A stretch of DNA of 50,868 bases from Rhizobacter sp. (GTDB lineage Bacteria > Pseudomonadota > Gammaproteobacteria > Burkholderiales > Burkholderiaceae_C), in assembly GCA_025355745.1 (NCBI GenBank), contig JANXZA010000227.1, forward strand, positions 1 through 50,868. Reading direction: 5' to 3'. Positions 26,362-34,620 of this stretch are shown one piece after another. The notes under the pieces were generated by a model. That model ran no database searches, had not been told where the DNA came from, and saw nothing but the letters and a program-made list of their open reading frames with translations. The translations under genes were made by a program, and so were the position numbers. Each line of letters begins with the position of its first letter. Position 1 is the stretch's first letter.

Positions 26362-27507
26362 TCAATCCACTGGCCACGGCATCGCCTTCGGCAAGGTCAT
26401 CGGCGCCGGCGCTTCTGCCGGCCCCGCCGGCTGGCCGCGCCGGCGCGCATCGACCCCACGCCACCAGGGCGTGACCAGCTCGGCGCGCGACGGCTCGACC
26501 GGGTCGCCGAGCCGGGGCATCACGAGCTGCACGCCTTGCGCCGGGGCCAGCGCGAGCAGCGTCTCGGCGGGTGCGTCCCAGTCGTGCAGCGCCAGGCTGA
26601 AGGTGCCCCAGTGCACCGGCAGAAAGGCGCCGCCGCCGAGCAGCGCGAGCGCTTCGAGGGCGTGTTCGGGGCCGAGGTGGATGTCGCCCCACGACGGGTG
26701 GAATGCGCCGACTTCGAGCATCACCAGGTCGAAGGGGCCGAAGCGCTCGCGGATCGTCGTGTACTCGTTCGTCAAACCGGTGTCGCCGCTGAAGAACACG
26801 GAGTGCTTCGCGGACCGGATCACCAGCGACGACCACAAGGTCGCGTTGCGGTCTTTCAGGCCACGGCCCGAGAAGTGCTGCGAAGGTGCTGCGGAAACAG
26901 TCAGCTCGCTCTTGCCATCGGCCCCGTGCACCGTGTGCGACTGCCACCAGTCCAGCTCGGTGATCCGCTCCGGCGCGACGCCCCAGGCTTCGAGGTGCGC
27001 GCCGACGCCGAGCGAGGTGACGAAGGGCACCTGCAGGCGCGCCAGTTCGCGGATCGTCGGGTAGTCGAGGTGGTCGTAGTGGTCGTGCGAGACCAGCACC
27101 AGGTCGACCGGCGGCAACGCACTCATGGCCACCGGCACGGGCTGAAAGCGCTTCGGCCCTGCCAGGGTGGACGGCGAGGCGCGCGGCCCCCAGACCGGGT
27201 CGGTGAGCACGCGCAGGCCGTCGATTTCAAGCAGCACGGTCGAGTGACCGAGCCAGGTAGCGCGCAGGCCGGTCTCGGGCGGTCTGGCCCACGCGACCCT
27301 CGGGTCGGCCGACGGCAGCGGCCCGAGCGGCACGCGGCGCTCGCCGCCACCGCAGAGGAACTCGCTCAGGGTCACGCGCGGCTCGGTCAGGTCGCGCAAG
27401 CCCGGCAGGATCGGATGGATATTGCGAAAGCCGTCGCCGGCCCAGAGCGGGGAATCCTGCATGCGCGCCAGGCGCGCGCCGGTGGGCTTCCTGCCGAGTG
27501 ATTTCAT
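26362..27507 (-). CDS. MBL-fold metal-dependent hydrolase (NAPE-PLD/UlaG-like)
   Basis: This 381-residue metallo-beta-lactamase-fold protein has the metal-binding signature HDHYDHLD (VLVSHDHYDHLDYPT), a preceding TWLGHSTVLLEIDGLRVLTDPVW segment, FFSGDTGLTN with the bridging aspartate, and a late PVHWGTFSLALHDW with the last histidine. This order matches the lipid-phosphodiesterase-like NAPE-PLD/UlaG group. An N-terminal 80 residues (DGFRNIHPILPG) is typical of that group. The substrate is unknown. It is convergent with the porin and 30 bases after the vapC stop on the same strand. Confidence 0.88.
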   Translation of the reverse strand: MKSLGRKPTGARLARMQDSPLWAGDGFRNIHPILPGLRDLTEPRVTLSEFLCGGGERRVPLGPLPSADPRVAWARPPETGLRATWLGHSTVLLEIDGLRVLTDPVWGPRASPSTLAGPKRFQPVPVAMSALPPVDLVLVSHDHYDHLDYPTIRELARLQVPFVTSLGVGAHLEAWGVAPERITELDWWQSHTVHGADGKSELTVSAAPSQHFSGRGLKDRNATLWSSLVIRSAKHSVFFSGDTGLTNEYTTIRERFGPFDLVMLEVGAFHPSWGDIHLGPEHALEALALLGGGAFLPVHWGTFSLALHDWDAPAETLLALAPAQGVQLVMPRLGDPVEPSRAELVTPWWRGVDARRRGQPAGPAEAPAPMTLPKAMPWPVD

Positions 27508-27537
27508 GCGGGCCGCGCAGTGGGCAGGTGTCGGTGG

Positions 27538-27954
27538 TCAGGTGGGGCTGGAGAGCCAGTCTTCCACGACGAGCCCTGGCACGCGCGCGAACTCCCGAAC
27601 GTTGTGCGTTACCAAGATCATGCCCAGTGCGCGCGCCTGGGCCGCGATCAGCAGGTCGTTGGCGCCGATTGGCTGGCCGATCTTCTCCAGATGGGCACGG
27701 ATTTCGCCATAGTGCATGTCTGCAGGCAGGTCGTAAGGCAGGATATCGATGGCCGTCAAAATGGCGTTCATTTGCACTCGCACCCGGGCCGACACGCCGC
27801 GCTGCAAGCCGAATCGAATCTCGGATGCAACAACGACGCTGGTGCATGCCGTATCCGGCAAGCGCGCCTGCAATGCCGCGTACACCGGCCCTTGAGGCTC
27901 CCGGCCGAGAGCCGAAAGAACGTTCGTGTCCAGCAAGTAACGGATCGTGCCCAC
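27538..27954 (-). CDS. vapC: Type II toxin VapC, PIN-domain ribonuclease
   Basis: This 138-residue PIN protein has acidic residues D9 (YLLDTNVLSAL), E45 (ASEIRFG) and D100 (GANDLLIAAQA), with N118/E121 in VTHNVREF closing the metal site. VapC toxins cleave RNA, often tRNA. The GTG start overlaps the antitoxin stop by one base (TAGTG), giving translational coupling and an excess of antitoxin. Confidence 0.93.
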   Translation of the reverse strand: MGTIRYLLDTNVLSALGREPQGPVYAALQARLPDTACTSVVVASEIRFGLQRGVSARVRVQMNAILTAIDILPYDLPADMHYGEIRAHLEKIGQPIGANDLLIAAQARALGMILVTHNVREFARVPGLVVEDWLSSPT

Positions 27955-28190
27955 TACAACGAATTTACCGGAGCGGGTGGCGAATCTTCGATCTCCGGGA
28001 ATTGTTCATTCATCGGTTGCAGCTGTGCCAGTACGGCAAGCAAACCCGACTCCTTGATGGGCGTGATGACCAGGCTGTCGCCGTCCCTGCGCATCAGCGC
28101 CTGCGTGCCCTGCAACTCGAACTCGCGCGGAATGCGAACCGCCTGATTGCGACCATTTCGGAACAGGGACACGGGGCGTTCGTCGAGCAT
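27954..28190 (-). CDS. vapB: Antitoxin VapB (AbrB/VagC type)
   Basis: This 78-residue antitoxin has the swapped-hairpin DNA-binding N-terminus SLFRNGRNQAVRIPREFEL and an acidic Pro-rich C-terminus (NEQFPEIEDSPPAPV) that would wrap the toxin. The start at 28190 is supported by AGGAAG seven bases upstream; the longer frame above it crosses the promoter and operator. It lies directly under a near-consensus promoter and a perfect palindrome, the usual autoregulated TA arrangement. Confidence 0.92.
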   Translation of the reverse strand: MLDERPVSLFRNGRNQAVRIPREFELQGTQALMRRDGDSLVITPIKESGLLAVLAQLQPMNEQFPEIEDSPPAPVNSL

Positions 28191-28205
28191 GCTGCGCTTC
28201 CTAAA

Positions 28206-28221
28206 TTTGACATATGTCAAA
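28206..28221. promoter_or_regulatory. Perfect 16-base palindrome, candidate VapBC operator
   Basis: TTTGACATATGTCAAA is its own reverse complement. It sits 16-31 bases before the vapB start codon and touches the -10 element, where bound VapB-VapC would block transcription. Confidence 0.75.
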
Positions 28222-28249
28222 GCATATGCCATGAAATCGCAGCTGTCAA
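28221..28249 (-). promoter_or_regulatory. Sigma-70 promoter of vapBC
   Basis: On the minus strand, TTGACA (28244-28249) and TATGCT (28221-28226) are separated by exactly 17 bases. The -35 is perfect and the -10 matches TATAAT at four positions. The predicted start falls in the palindrome. Confidence 0.75.
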
Positions 28250-28350
28250 AATTCAACGGACGATTGGGTCGAGAGCCGATGAAAAGCGGCCGCCCGAACG
28301 ATGCCGAAGCCATCACGCCCAACCGATAACCGACTCATGAAAGTGTGACG

Positions 28351-28713
28351 ATGAAGAACTCTCGAAGCCCGGGCGGGCTGGTCTACTCGACTGACAGCGG
28401 CCGGATGTGCCCGGCGTGCCGCCAACCCGTCGACGCCTGCGTGTGCGGCCAGCCGGCCAGCGCGCCGGCCGGTGACGGCATCGTGCGCGTCTCGCGCGAG
28501 ACCAAGGGCCGCGCCGGCAAGGGCGTGACACTCGTCAAGGGCCTGGCGCTCGACGCCGCAGCGCTGGCCCGGACCGCGAAGCAATTGAAGGCAGCGTGCG
28601 GCTCGGGCGGCACCGTGAAGGACGGCGTGATCGAGGTCCAGGGCGAGCACTGCGAGCGCGTCATCGAACACCTGACGAAGCAGGGCTGGAAGGTAAAGCG
28701 CGCCGGCGGCTGA
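28351..28713 (+). CDS. yciH: Translation initiation factor Sui1/YciH homologue
   Basis: This 120-residue protein has the bacterial YciH N-terminus (LVYSTDSGRMCPACRQPVDACVCG, with four cysteines in two CxxC-like pairs) and the SUI1/eIF1 fold: VRVSRETKGRAGKGVTLVKGL, then LKAACGSGGTVKDGVIEVQGEH and VIEHLTKQGWKVKRAGG. In E. coli YciH is a non-essential ribosome-binding factor. The ATG at 28351 is preferred to GTG at 28345. It is divergent from vapBC with 160 bases between. Confidence 0.92.
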   Translation: MKNSRSPGGLVYSTDSGRMCPACRQPVDACVCGQPASAPAGDGIVRVSRETKGRAGKGVTLVKGLALDAAALARTAKQLKAACGSGGTVKDGVIEVQGEHCERVIEHLTKQGWKVKRAGG

Positions 28714-28768
28714 CACCCCGCGCCAGTCGCGGCTGCGCATTGAGCGCACTTGCAACGCCACCGGGCCC

Positions 28769-28787
28769 CGCTGGCGCGCGGCCAGCG
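28769..28787. terminator. Possible bidirectional hairpin between convergent genes
   Basis: CGCTGGC and GCCAGCG are separated by five bases. It lies between the convergent ends of the yciH-like gene and the 81-residue gene. No T-run follows, so termination is uncertain. Confidence 0.35.
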
Positions 28788-28814
28788 CCGATCCGATTTC
28801 AGTGTTTCAGTGAA

Positions 28815-29060
28815 CTATGCCGACAGCATGCCCGCAGCCATGCTGCGCAAGGCCGCCGCGTCGAGCGATTTCGCACCCGGCTGCGACTCGCAGATCACTG
28901 CCAGCCGGTTCAGGATGCCGGCCGCGAACCGGTGCGCCGCCGCCATCGTTTCCTCATCGCTGTCGTAGGTGTCGTAGGCCTCGACGGCCACGCCGCTGTC
29001 GGCAGCGATCTTCTTGATGTCGAGCTTGGATGATTGCGCGGGCGCGGGCTTGTTGGCCAT
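28815..29060 (-). CDS. Small hypothetical protein
   Basis: This is an 81-residue acidic, mainly helical soluble protein (KLDIKKIAADSGVAVEAYD, then DEETMAAAHRFAAGILNRLAVICESQ and AALRSMAAGMLSA). No family is recognised and there is no signal or membrane segment. The start at 29060 has GGAG at acceptable spacing. It follows the MFS gene on the same strand, 58 bases on, and may share its transcript. Confidence 0.6.
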   Translation of the reverse strand: MANKPAPAQSSKLDIKKIAADSGVAVEAYDTYDSDEETMAAAHRFAAGILNRLAVICESQPGAKSLDAAALRSMAAGMLSA

Positions 29061-29118
29061 GACGATGCTCCGGGTGGGTGGGCTTGACGCCGACTCTACA
29101 GGCTCGGATACGCCACGT

Positions 29119-30402
29119 TCACCGCACCCGCATCGGGTGGGCCCGCAGCATCCACGCATACATCGCGGCGCCGAGCAGCAGCGCGCTCATTGCGATCAGC
29201 AAGGCGCGTGTGAAGCCTTCGCCCGGAGTCGCGCTGTGGCGCAGCGACAGCGCCACCAGCGGCGGACCGACGATCTGGCCGAGGCCGTACACCGCCGTCA
29301 GCAGGCCGATGAAGGCGGCCGTCTGCACCGGGCGCAGGCGGCGCACTTCCTGCATCGCGAAGAAGGTGTTGGCGGTGAACGGAATGCCGAGCAGCAGGCT
29401 GCCGATCGCAAAGCCGGCCAGGCTCGGGCTCCAGATGCTGAGCGCGATGCCCGCGGCCTGCACCAGGTAGCCGCCGGCCAGCAGCAGGCGCAGGTCGCCG
29501 CTGATGCGCAGCCGGGTCGCGAGCAGCGCACCGCCGATCACGCCCAGGCCGAAGATCGGCCAGAACAGATCCGGCCACGGCGAGCCCGGCAAGGCCCCGC
29601 GCGCGATCACCGGCAGGAAGGTGGCGGTGACGATATAGCCGAAGCCGGCCAGGCCGTAGGCGATGGAGAGCACGGCGATCTCGGCGTGACCCGAGGTCTC
29701 GGCGGCACGGCGCAGCGCAGGCTCCGGCGCGCTGCCGCGCGGTGCCGGGTCGGGCACGGCGGCTGCCAACGGTCGGGGGCCGCCACCGCCGCGAAAGATC
29801 CGCCACACCGAGGCCGTGAGCACGAAGGCAAGCACGCCGAAGATCAACCAGCCGGTCGCAGCCCGCCACTGCCACACCACCATGCCGCTGGCGAACACGC
29901 CGCTGACGACGATGCCGGCGCCGGGCCCGGCGTACATCACGCCGCCGAGTTCGGAGGCACCCAGGCGCGCCAGCTGCGCCAGGCACCAACCCGATGTGTA
30001 GACGAACACCAACGCGCTGGCCACGCCGGCGGCGAAGCGCAGCAACGGCCAGAGCAGCGGCGCCGGCAGCGCCATGGCCACGGTCAGCACTCCGGTGGCG
30101 ACGAGCCCGGCGCGCAGCAGCCACGGCGCATTGACCGGGGGCAGACGAGCCACGCGCGCCCAGAGCCAGGGCTGAAACGTGCACAGCAGGGCGCCGGCGA
30201 GGTAGCCGAGGTAGTTAGCGCTCGCCAGCCAGCTGGCGGCGTGCAGGTCGATCACGCCGTCGTGCAGCATCATCGGCAGCAGCGGTGTGAAGGCGAAGCG
30301 GCCGAGGCCCATTGCCACGGCCAGCGACACGGCGCCGGCCAGCGCCACGGCCCAGCGGCCGGCGGCGGGTGCGTGGAGCGGCGCAGCGGCGGCTGGCGTC
30401 AC
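29119..30402 (-). CDS. YbfB/YjiJ-family MFS transporter
   Basis: This 427-residue, twelve-helix carrier has the YbfB/YjiJ signature at the first helix (VAMGLGRFAFTPLLPMML), then SANYLGYLAGALL, a GVMYAGPGAGIVVSG segment and a central cytoplasmic loop of about 45 residues before the second half (AYGLAGFGYIVTATFLPVIAR). The transported compound is unknown. The GTG at 30402 makes a GTGA overlap with the DUF3617 stop and was preferred to the upstream GTG at 30453. A second member of the family lies at 49453-50757. Confidence 0.88.
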   Translation of the reverse strand: MTPAAAAPLHAPAAGRWAVALAGAVSLAVAMGLGRFAFTPLLPMMLHDGVIDLHAASWLASANYLGYLAGALLCTFQPWLWARVARLPPVNAPWLLRAGLVATGVLTVAMALPAPLLWPLLRFAAGVASALVFVYTSGWCLAQLARLGASELGGVMYAGPGAGIVVSGVFASGMVVWQWRAATGWLIFGVLAFVLTASVWRIFRGGGGPRPLAAAVPDPAPRGSAPEPALRRAAETSGHAEIAVLSIAYGLAGFGYIVTATFLPVIARGALPGSPWPDLFWPIFGLGVIGGALLATRLRISGDLRLLLAGGYLVQAAGIALSIWSPSLAGFAIGSLLLGIPFTANTFFAMQEVRRLRPVQTAAFIGLLTAVYGLGQIVGPPLVALSLRHSATPGEGFTRALLIAMSALLLGAAMYAWMLRAHPMRVR

Positions 30403-30944
30403 CGGGCCGATGACGCGGCCGGCTTGACGTCGCCGCAATCGGCACCCAACCACTTGCCGGTCATGTCCATGCTCATCTGCTGGGGCTTGCCGCTCACTTC
30501 ACCCGTTATGTTCATCGTGCCGGTGTAGGCCTTTTCGCTCAGGTAGGTCATCTGGCCGTCGCCCCGGCTCACCGAGGGTTTGGTGCACTCAAAGTGGAAC
30601 TTCACGGTGCGTGCGCTGCGCTGGTCGACCTGCTGGGTGCAGCCTTCGGGAACCTTCGGTTCGGCTGGGCGGGCTGCCTGTTCCTTGCTCAGGCAGACCT
30701 TGCCGCTGCCGCCTTGCGTGCCCATCTTCACGCCCCGGCTGGCCATCATCTGCTCGACCTGCTGGCGCTGCTCAGGCGGCATTGCGTCCATCTGCTTCTT
30801 CATCTCGGCCATCGCGCGTTCCATCTCGCCGCCGGCTGATTTCACGGTGAAGGCGTGCTCCCACAGGCCCGGCGCCTGGGTCTGCGCACCTGCGGCCAGC
30901 GCGGTGAACAACAGGGTGGCAGACAAGACATGCGTTGGCTTCAT
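30399..30944 (-). CDS. DUF3617 domain periplasmic protein
   Basis: This 181-residue exported protein has a cleavable signal (THVLSATLLFTALAAGAQT) and the DUF3617 opening PGLWEHAFTVKSAGGEM. Next are a charged helix rich in Met and Gln (MAEMKKQMDAMPPEQRQQVEQMM), three cysteines (KVCLSKEQ, GCTQQ, FHFECTK) and the conserved MSMDMTGKWLGADCGDVKP. Its function is not established. The stop overlaps the MFS start as GTGA, so the two are translated together. Confidence 0.85.
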   Translation of the reverse strand: MKPTHVLSATLLFTALAAGAQTQAPGLWEHAFTVKSAGGEMERAMAEMKKQMDAMPPEQRQQVEQMMASRGVKMGTQGGSGKVCLSKEQAARPAEPKVPEGCTQQVDQRSARTVKFHFECTKPSVSRGDGQMTYLSEKAYTGTMNITGEVSGKPQQMSMDMTGKWLGADCGDVKPAASSAR

Positions 30945-31130
30945 GGGGCTTCTCGATGGGCGGGTGGCGGCCGGGCGAGTTTACGGTGCGGGCGCCGCCA
31001 CCCAGGCGGCCGACACGCCGTCGATGGCAACGATCTTCTCCTGCGGCGACGGCGAATACCCTGACCATTGGCGTGGCGCTGCTGCACACAATCGGCCCAG
31101 ATCAACACGCCGCAGGGCGAGGGGAAATCG

Positions 31131-32933
31131 ATGGATCAGGCGACCGCACCGTCTCGCGTCGTGCGCATCGGCGGCGCGTCCGGCTTCTGGGGCGACACCG
31201 CACTGGCGGTGCCGCAACTGCTGGGCGCGCCGGCGCTCGACTACCTGGTGTTCGACTACCTGGCCGAGGTCACGATGTCGATCCTGGCCGCGCAGCGCAT
31301 GAAGGATGCAGCAGCGGGCTACGCACTCGACTTCGTGCAGATCACGATGCGCGAGGCGCTGCCGGCCTTGCGCGCGCGCGGCATCCGCGTGGTCGCCAAT
31401 GCCGGCGGCGTGAACCCGCTGGCGTGTCGCGACGCGCTCGCAGCGCTCGCCGCCGAGCTCGGGCTGCCGCTCAAGATCGGCGTTATCCTGGGCGACGATC
31501 TGGGGCCGCGCGGGGCCGAATTCGCTGCCGCTGGCGTGACTGAAATGTTCAGCGGTGCGCCGTTCCCGGCGCGCACCGCCAGCATCAACGCCTACCTCGG
31601 CGCGCTGCCGATCGCGCGCGCGCTCGATGCCGGCTGCGATGTCATCATCACCGGCCGCTGCGTCGATTCAGCCGTGACCCTGGGCGTGCTGATGCACGAG
31701 TTCGGCTGGTCGGCCGACGAGCACGACAAGCTCGCCCAAGGCACGCTCGCCGGCCACCTGATCGAGTGCGGCGCACAAGGCACCGGCGGCCTGTTCACCG
31801 ACTGGGAGCAGGTGCCCGACTGGGAAAACGTCGGCTTCCCCATCATCGAAGCCCGCGCCGACGCCAGCTTCGTCATCACCAAAACACCCGGCACCGGCGG
31901 CCTGGTGACGCCGGCCACGGTGGCCGAGCAATTGCTGTACGAGATCGGCGACCCGCGCGCCTACCTCGTTCCCGACGTGGCCTGCGACTTCACCGAAGTG
32001 AAGCTCGCGCAAGACGGGGAACACCGCGTGCGCGTCAGCGGCGCCATCGGCCGCCCGCCGAGCGCGCACTACAAGGTCAGCGCCACCTTCGCCGACGGCT
32101 GGCGCAACACCGGCTTCCTGACCATTGGTGGCGAGCAGGCGGTGGCGAAAGCGCAGCGCACCGGCACAGCGCTGCTGGCGCGCATGGCGCACATGCTCGA
32201 AGCGCGCAACCTGCCGCCATTCAGCGCGACGCACATCGAGGTGCTGGGCGGCGAAGACATGTACGGCGCGCACGCCCGCAGCACGGCACGCGAGGTGGTG
32301 CTGAAGATCGCCGCGCGCTGCGCATCGAAAGAGAGCCTGGAACTGTTCGCGCGCGAATTCGCGCCCGCCGCCACCTCGATGGCACCGGGCACGCTCGGCC
32401 TCGTCGGCGGCCGGCCGACCCCGACGCGGGTGGTGCGCCTGTTCTCGTTCCTGTGGCCGAAGCGCGATGTGGCGGTCGAGGTCGATGTGCAGGGCGAACG
32501 CATCGTGGTGGTGATCCCGGCCGAGGGGGGCTTCGATGCCGGCGCGCTGCCGGCCGCGCTGCGCCACGTCGGCGCGATGCCTTCAGGATCAACATCACCA
32601 CCAACGCGCAGCGTGCCGCTGATCACGCTCGCCCACGGCCGCTCCGGCGACAAGGGTGACACCGCGAACATCGGCGTCATTGCGCGCCGCGCCCAGGACC
32701 TGCCGCTGCTGTCGGCCTGGCTGACGCCGGAGCGCATCGCGTCGCACTTCGCGCACCGCGCACCGAGGCTCGTCGAACGCTTCGACCTGCCCGGCATCAA
32801 CGCCATCAACTTCGTGCTGCACGGCGTGCTGGGCGGCGGCGGCATGGCCTCGCTGCACACCGACAACCTGGCGAAGGCGTATGCACAGGTGCTGCTGGCG
32901 ATGGAGGTGGAGGTGTCTGTGGTGGCGTCATGA
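31131..32933 (+). CDS. AtuA-type acyclic terpene utilisation family protein (DUF1446)
   Basis: This 600-residue protein has the DUF1446 core (VRIGGASGFWGDTALAVPQL, LVFDYLAEVTMSILA, VVANAGGVNPLACRDAL, CDVIITGRCVDSAVTLG, PGTGGLVTPATVAEQLLYEIGDP). After a short linker comes the AtuA C-terminal domain (LITLAHGRSGDKGDTANIGVIAR, ending GVLGGGGMASLHTDNLAK). AtuA belongs to the citronellol/geraniol pathway of Pseudomonas; stand-alone homologues are common in Burkholderiales, and no other atu gene is nearby. The start at 31131 has GAGGGG seven bases upstream. Confidence 0.9.
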   Translation: MDQATAPSRVVRIGGASGFWGDTALAVPQLLGAPALDYLVFDYLAEVTMSILAAQRMKDAAAGYALDFVQITMREALPALRARGIRVVANAGGVNPLACRDALAALAAELGLPLKIGVILGDDLGPRGAEFAAAGVTEMFSGAPFPARTASINAYLGALPIARALDAGCDVIITGRCVDSAVTLGVLMHEFGWSADEHDKLAQGTLAGHLIECGAQGTGGLFTDWEQVPDWENVGFPIIEARADASFVITKTPGTGGLVTPATVAEQLLYEIGDPRAYLVPDVACDFTEVKLAQDGEHRVRVSGAIGRPPSAHYKVSATFADGWRNTGFLTIGGEQAVAKAQRTGTALLARMAHMLEARNLPPFSATHIEVLGGEDMYGAHARSTAREVVLKIAARCASKESLELFAREFAPAATSMAPGTLGLVGGRPTPTRVVRLFSFLWPKRDVAVEVDVQGERIVVVIPAEGGFDAGALPAALRHVGAMPSGSTSPPTRSVPLITLAHGRSGDKGDTANIGVIARRAQDLPLLSAWLTPERIASHFAHRAPRLVERFDLPGINAINFVLHGVLGGGGMASLHTDNLAKAYAQVLLAMEVEVSVVAS

Positions 32934-33272
32934 CATCGCACCAGCCCGCGATGCGACCGGGCTGCAGGCACCGCGAGGGGCTGACGAGGCCGCCGGGTAA
33001 ACGACTCCAGTCATGCCCGGGGCAAAGCCCCGGGCGCTCGCCTGCGGCCGACGCCTCCTCCCTTACTTCGTTCCGTCATTCACCCGACGCCCTCGCCAGC
33101 CGGCACCGTTGCCGCGTGCGGAAGGTCTTGAGACCCGAGCTTCGGTGGTGGCAGGAGCTGCGACGGGTCGCTGTGTGGAGCGAAGTAAAGGGGGAGGCCG
33201 GGCGAAGCCTGGCCGGAGGACATGAGCGGAACACAGTGACCCGGCGCAGCGCGCGCGCCGACCGTTGAAAGG
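32934..33272. other. Structured intergenic region with hairpins
   Basis: These 339 bases lie between convergent AtuA and GNAT genes. They hold a perfect 9-base-stem hairpin with an AAA loop (33015-33035, GCCCGGGGC/GCCCCGGGC), a second GAA-loop hairpin near 33199-33217, and a long-range imperfect inverted repeat (about 33054-33072 against 33178-33197). The frame through it is not protein-like. It could be a dispersed palindromic element or a small RNA locus. Confidence 0.5.
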
Positions 33273-33839
33273 TCAGCGTCCCGGACAAGCCATGGAAGTC
33301 TGCGAGCGAGCGAGCCTCTCGCCGCGTTCCGCCTCGCTGGTCGAGTACAGACGAAACCGCCCGCTGTGCCACTCGAACTCCCGCATCGTCGCGTGAACCC
33401 GCTCGGCAACCTTCGCCGAGGCCGCGTTCTCGGGGTGAACCACCGAGCAGACGAAGCCTGCACCAACGTGCTCGAAGGCAAAGTCCAGGCAGGCCTGCGC
33501 AGCCTCGGTGGCGTAGCCGAGACCTCGATCGTCGCGGTGGATGTGATAGCCGATCTCGTGCCGCAGCACGCCTTCGATCATCTGCATCGTCAGCCCGGCA
33601 TCGCCGATGAAGTGGCCGTCCGACAGCCTCTCGACGGCCCACAGACCGAAGCCGTGTTCCTCGTAATTTCGCAGGTTCCAGTCGATCCACTTGCGGATTC
33701 GCAGCGGGTCGTTCATGGCGGGATAGAAGCGCGCCGCGTACTCATCGCCGAACACGTCGAGCAGTGCAGCGGCGTCGGCGGCCACGTAGCGGCGCAGGCC
33801 GAGGCGCACAGTGCGCATTACGTACTCGGGTGATGCCAT
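33273..33839 (-). CDS. GNAT N-acetyltransferase (RimJ/RimL type)
   Basis: This 188-residue protein has the RimJ/RimL-type start (MRTVRLGLRRYVAADAAALLDVF), WIDWNLRNYEEHGFGLWAVE, and the acetyl-CoA motif A as DRGLGYATEAAQACLDFAFE, then VVHPENAASAKVAERV. It would acetylate a protein N-terminus or a small molecule; the substrate is unknown. The start at 33839 lies five bases after the RES toxin stop, so it is third in a Xre-RES-GNAT transcript. Confidence 0.87.
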   Translation of the reverse strand: MASPEYVMRTVRLGLRRYVAADAAALLDVFGDEYAARFYPAMNDPLRIRKWIDWNLRNYEEHGFGLWAVERLSDGHFIGDAGLTMQMIEGVLRHEIGYHIHRDDRGLGYATEAAQACLDFAFEHVGAGFVCSVVHPENAASAKVAERVHATMREFEWHSGRFRLYSTSEAERGERLARSQTSMACPGR

Positions 33840-33844
33840 CTTGT

Positions 33845-34582
33845 TCACGGCGCAAGCGGTGGCACCTGGCCGTCGGCTGCGGGCAGTGCATGCGGCCCGC
33901 GCTTCTCGAACCAGTGGCTGATGCGCTGCCCGTCCCAGTGCAGCGCGATGTGCGCGCCGGGCCTGGCGTTGCGCAAGGCCTTCGGCCGGAACACGCCGAC
34001 GCACAGGCCGCCCGGGTGACGCACGCTTTCGAACTGCACGCCCCAGCTGCCGGCCTCGCGCAGCCGCCGGCCGAGGGATTGCGGCGCGGCGTAGTGGTCG
34101 GGGTCGAACAGCGCGGCACCGGCCTTGCCGAGGGCGCGCAGATCGTGCAGCGGCGCGTCGAGGTGGGCGGTGACGAGGCGCATGTCGACGTCGATCGCCG
34201 GCTCCTGCGTGCGCGCCAGAAACACGGCGCGGTGGTGGCTGACTTCGGCAATGGCGGTCTCCAACGTGTGCGCCGCGTAGTACACGCCGTAGCGGCCATC
34301 GGAAAATCGTGAGCCCTCGGGGTTCAGGTGCGTGAACGCGGCCATCACGACGGTGCTGCCGGCGCCGCTGACGCGCTCTTGCGGTGCGACGAGCTGGAGC
34401 TGCCCGATCTCGTCGCGGATGCGCGGGTTGGTCAGCGCCTCGATCGCGAACACCACCTCAAGATCGGCCGGGTCGGCGATGGCGTCATAGAGGCCGACGG
34501 TCGGGTAGCGCGAGGGGATGAGCCGGTGGCAGGGGTGCCAGACCGTCGGTGCGGTCGGGATGGCGTGAAGCTTCAGTGTCAA
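33845..34582 (-). CDS. RES-domain toxin
   Basis: This 245-residue protein carries the RES fold: WHPCHRLIPSRYP, SRFSDGRYGVYYAAHTLETAIAEVSHHRAVF, and a late GVQFESVRHPGGLCVGVFRPKAL. The family Arg, Glu and Ser motif residues are visible (R92 in SRFSDG, the E in TAIAEV, the S in FESVRH). RES toxins such as MbcT and Res of other species deplete NAD+ and arrest growth. The start appears to be TTG at 34582. The antitoxin ends 38 bases upstream. Confidence 0.88.
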   Translation of the reverse strand: MTLKLHAIPTAPTVWHPCHRLIPSRYPTVGLYDAIADPADLEVVFAIEALTNPRIRDEIGQLQLVAPQERVSGAGSTVVMAAFTHLNPEGSRFSDGRYGVYYAAHTLETAIAEVSHHRAVFLARTQEPAIDVDMRLVTAHLDAPLHDLRALGKAGAALFDPDHYAAPQSLGRRLREAGSWGVQFESVRHPGGLCVGVFRPKALRNARPGAHIALHWDGQRISHWFEKRGPHALPAADGQVPPLAP

Positions 34583-34620
34583 GGGATCGGCTTCAAGGGC
34601 CTGGCGTCAAAGGCTCGGCG

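Noticed and set aside
29014-30528. Plus-strand frame of 504 codons
   Set aside because: It is antisense to the MFS gene and of shadow composition.
33015-33035. Perfect hairpin as a rho-independent terminator of the AtuA gene
   Set aside because: There is no T-run on either strand and it lies 82 bases after the stop; better explained as part of the structured region.
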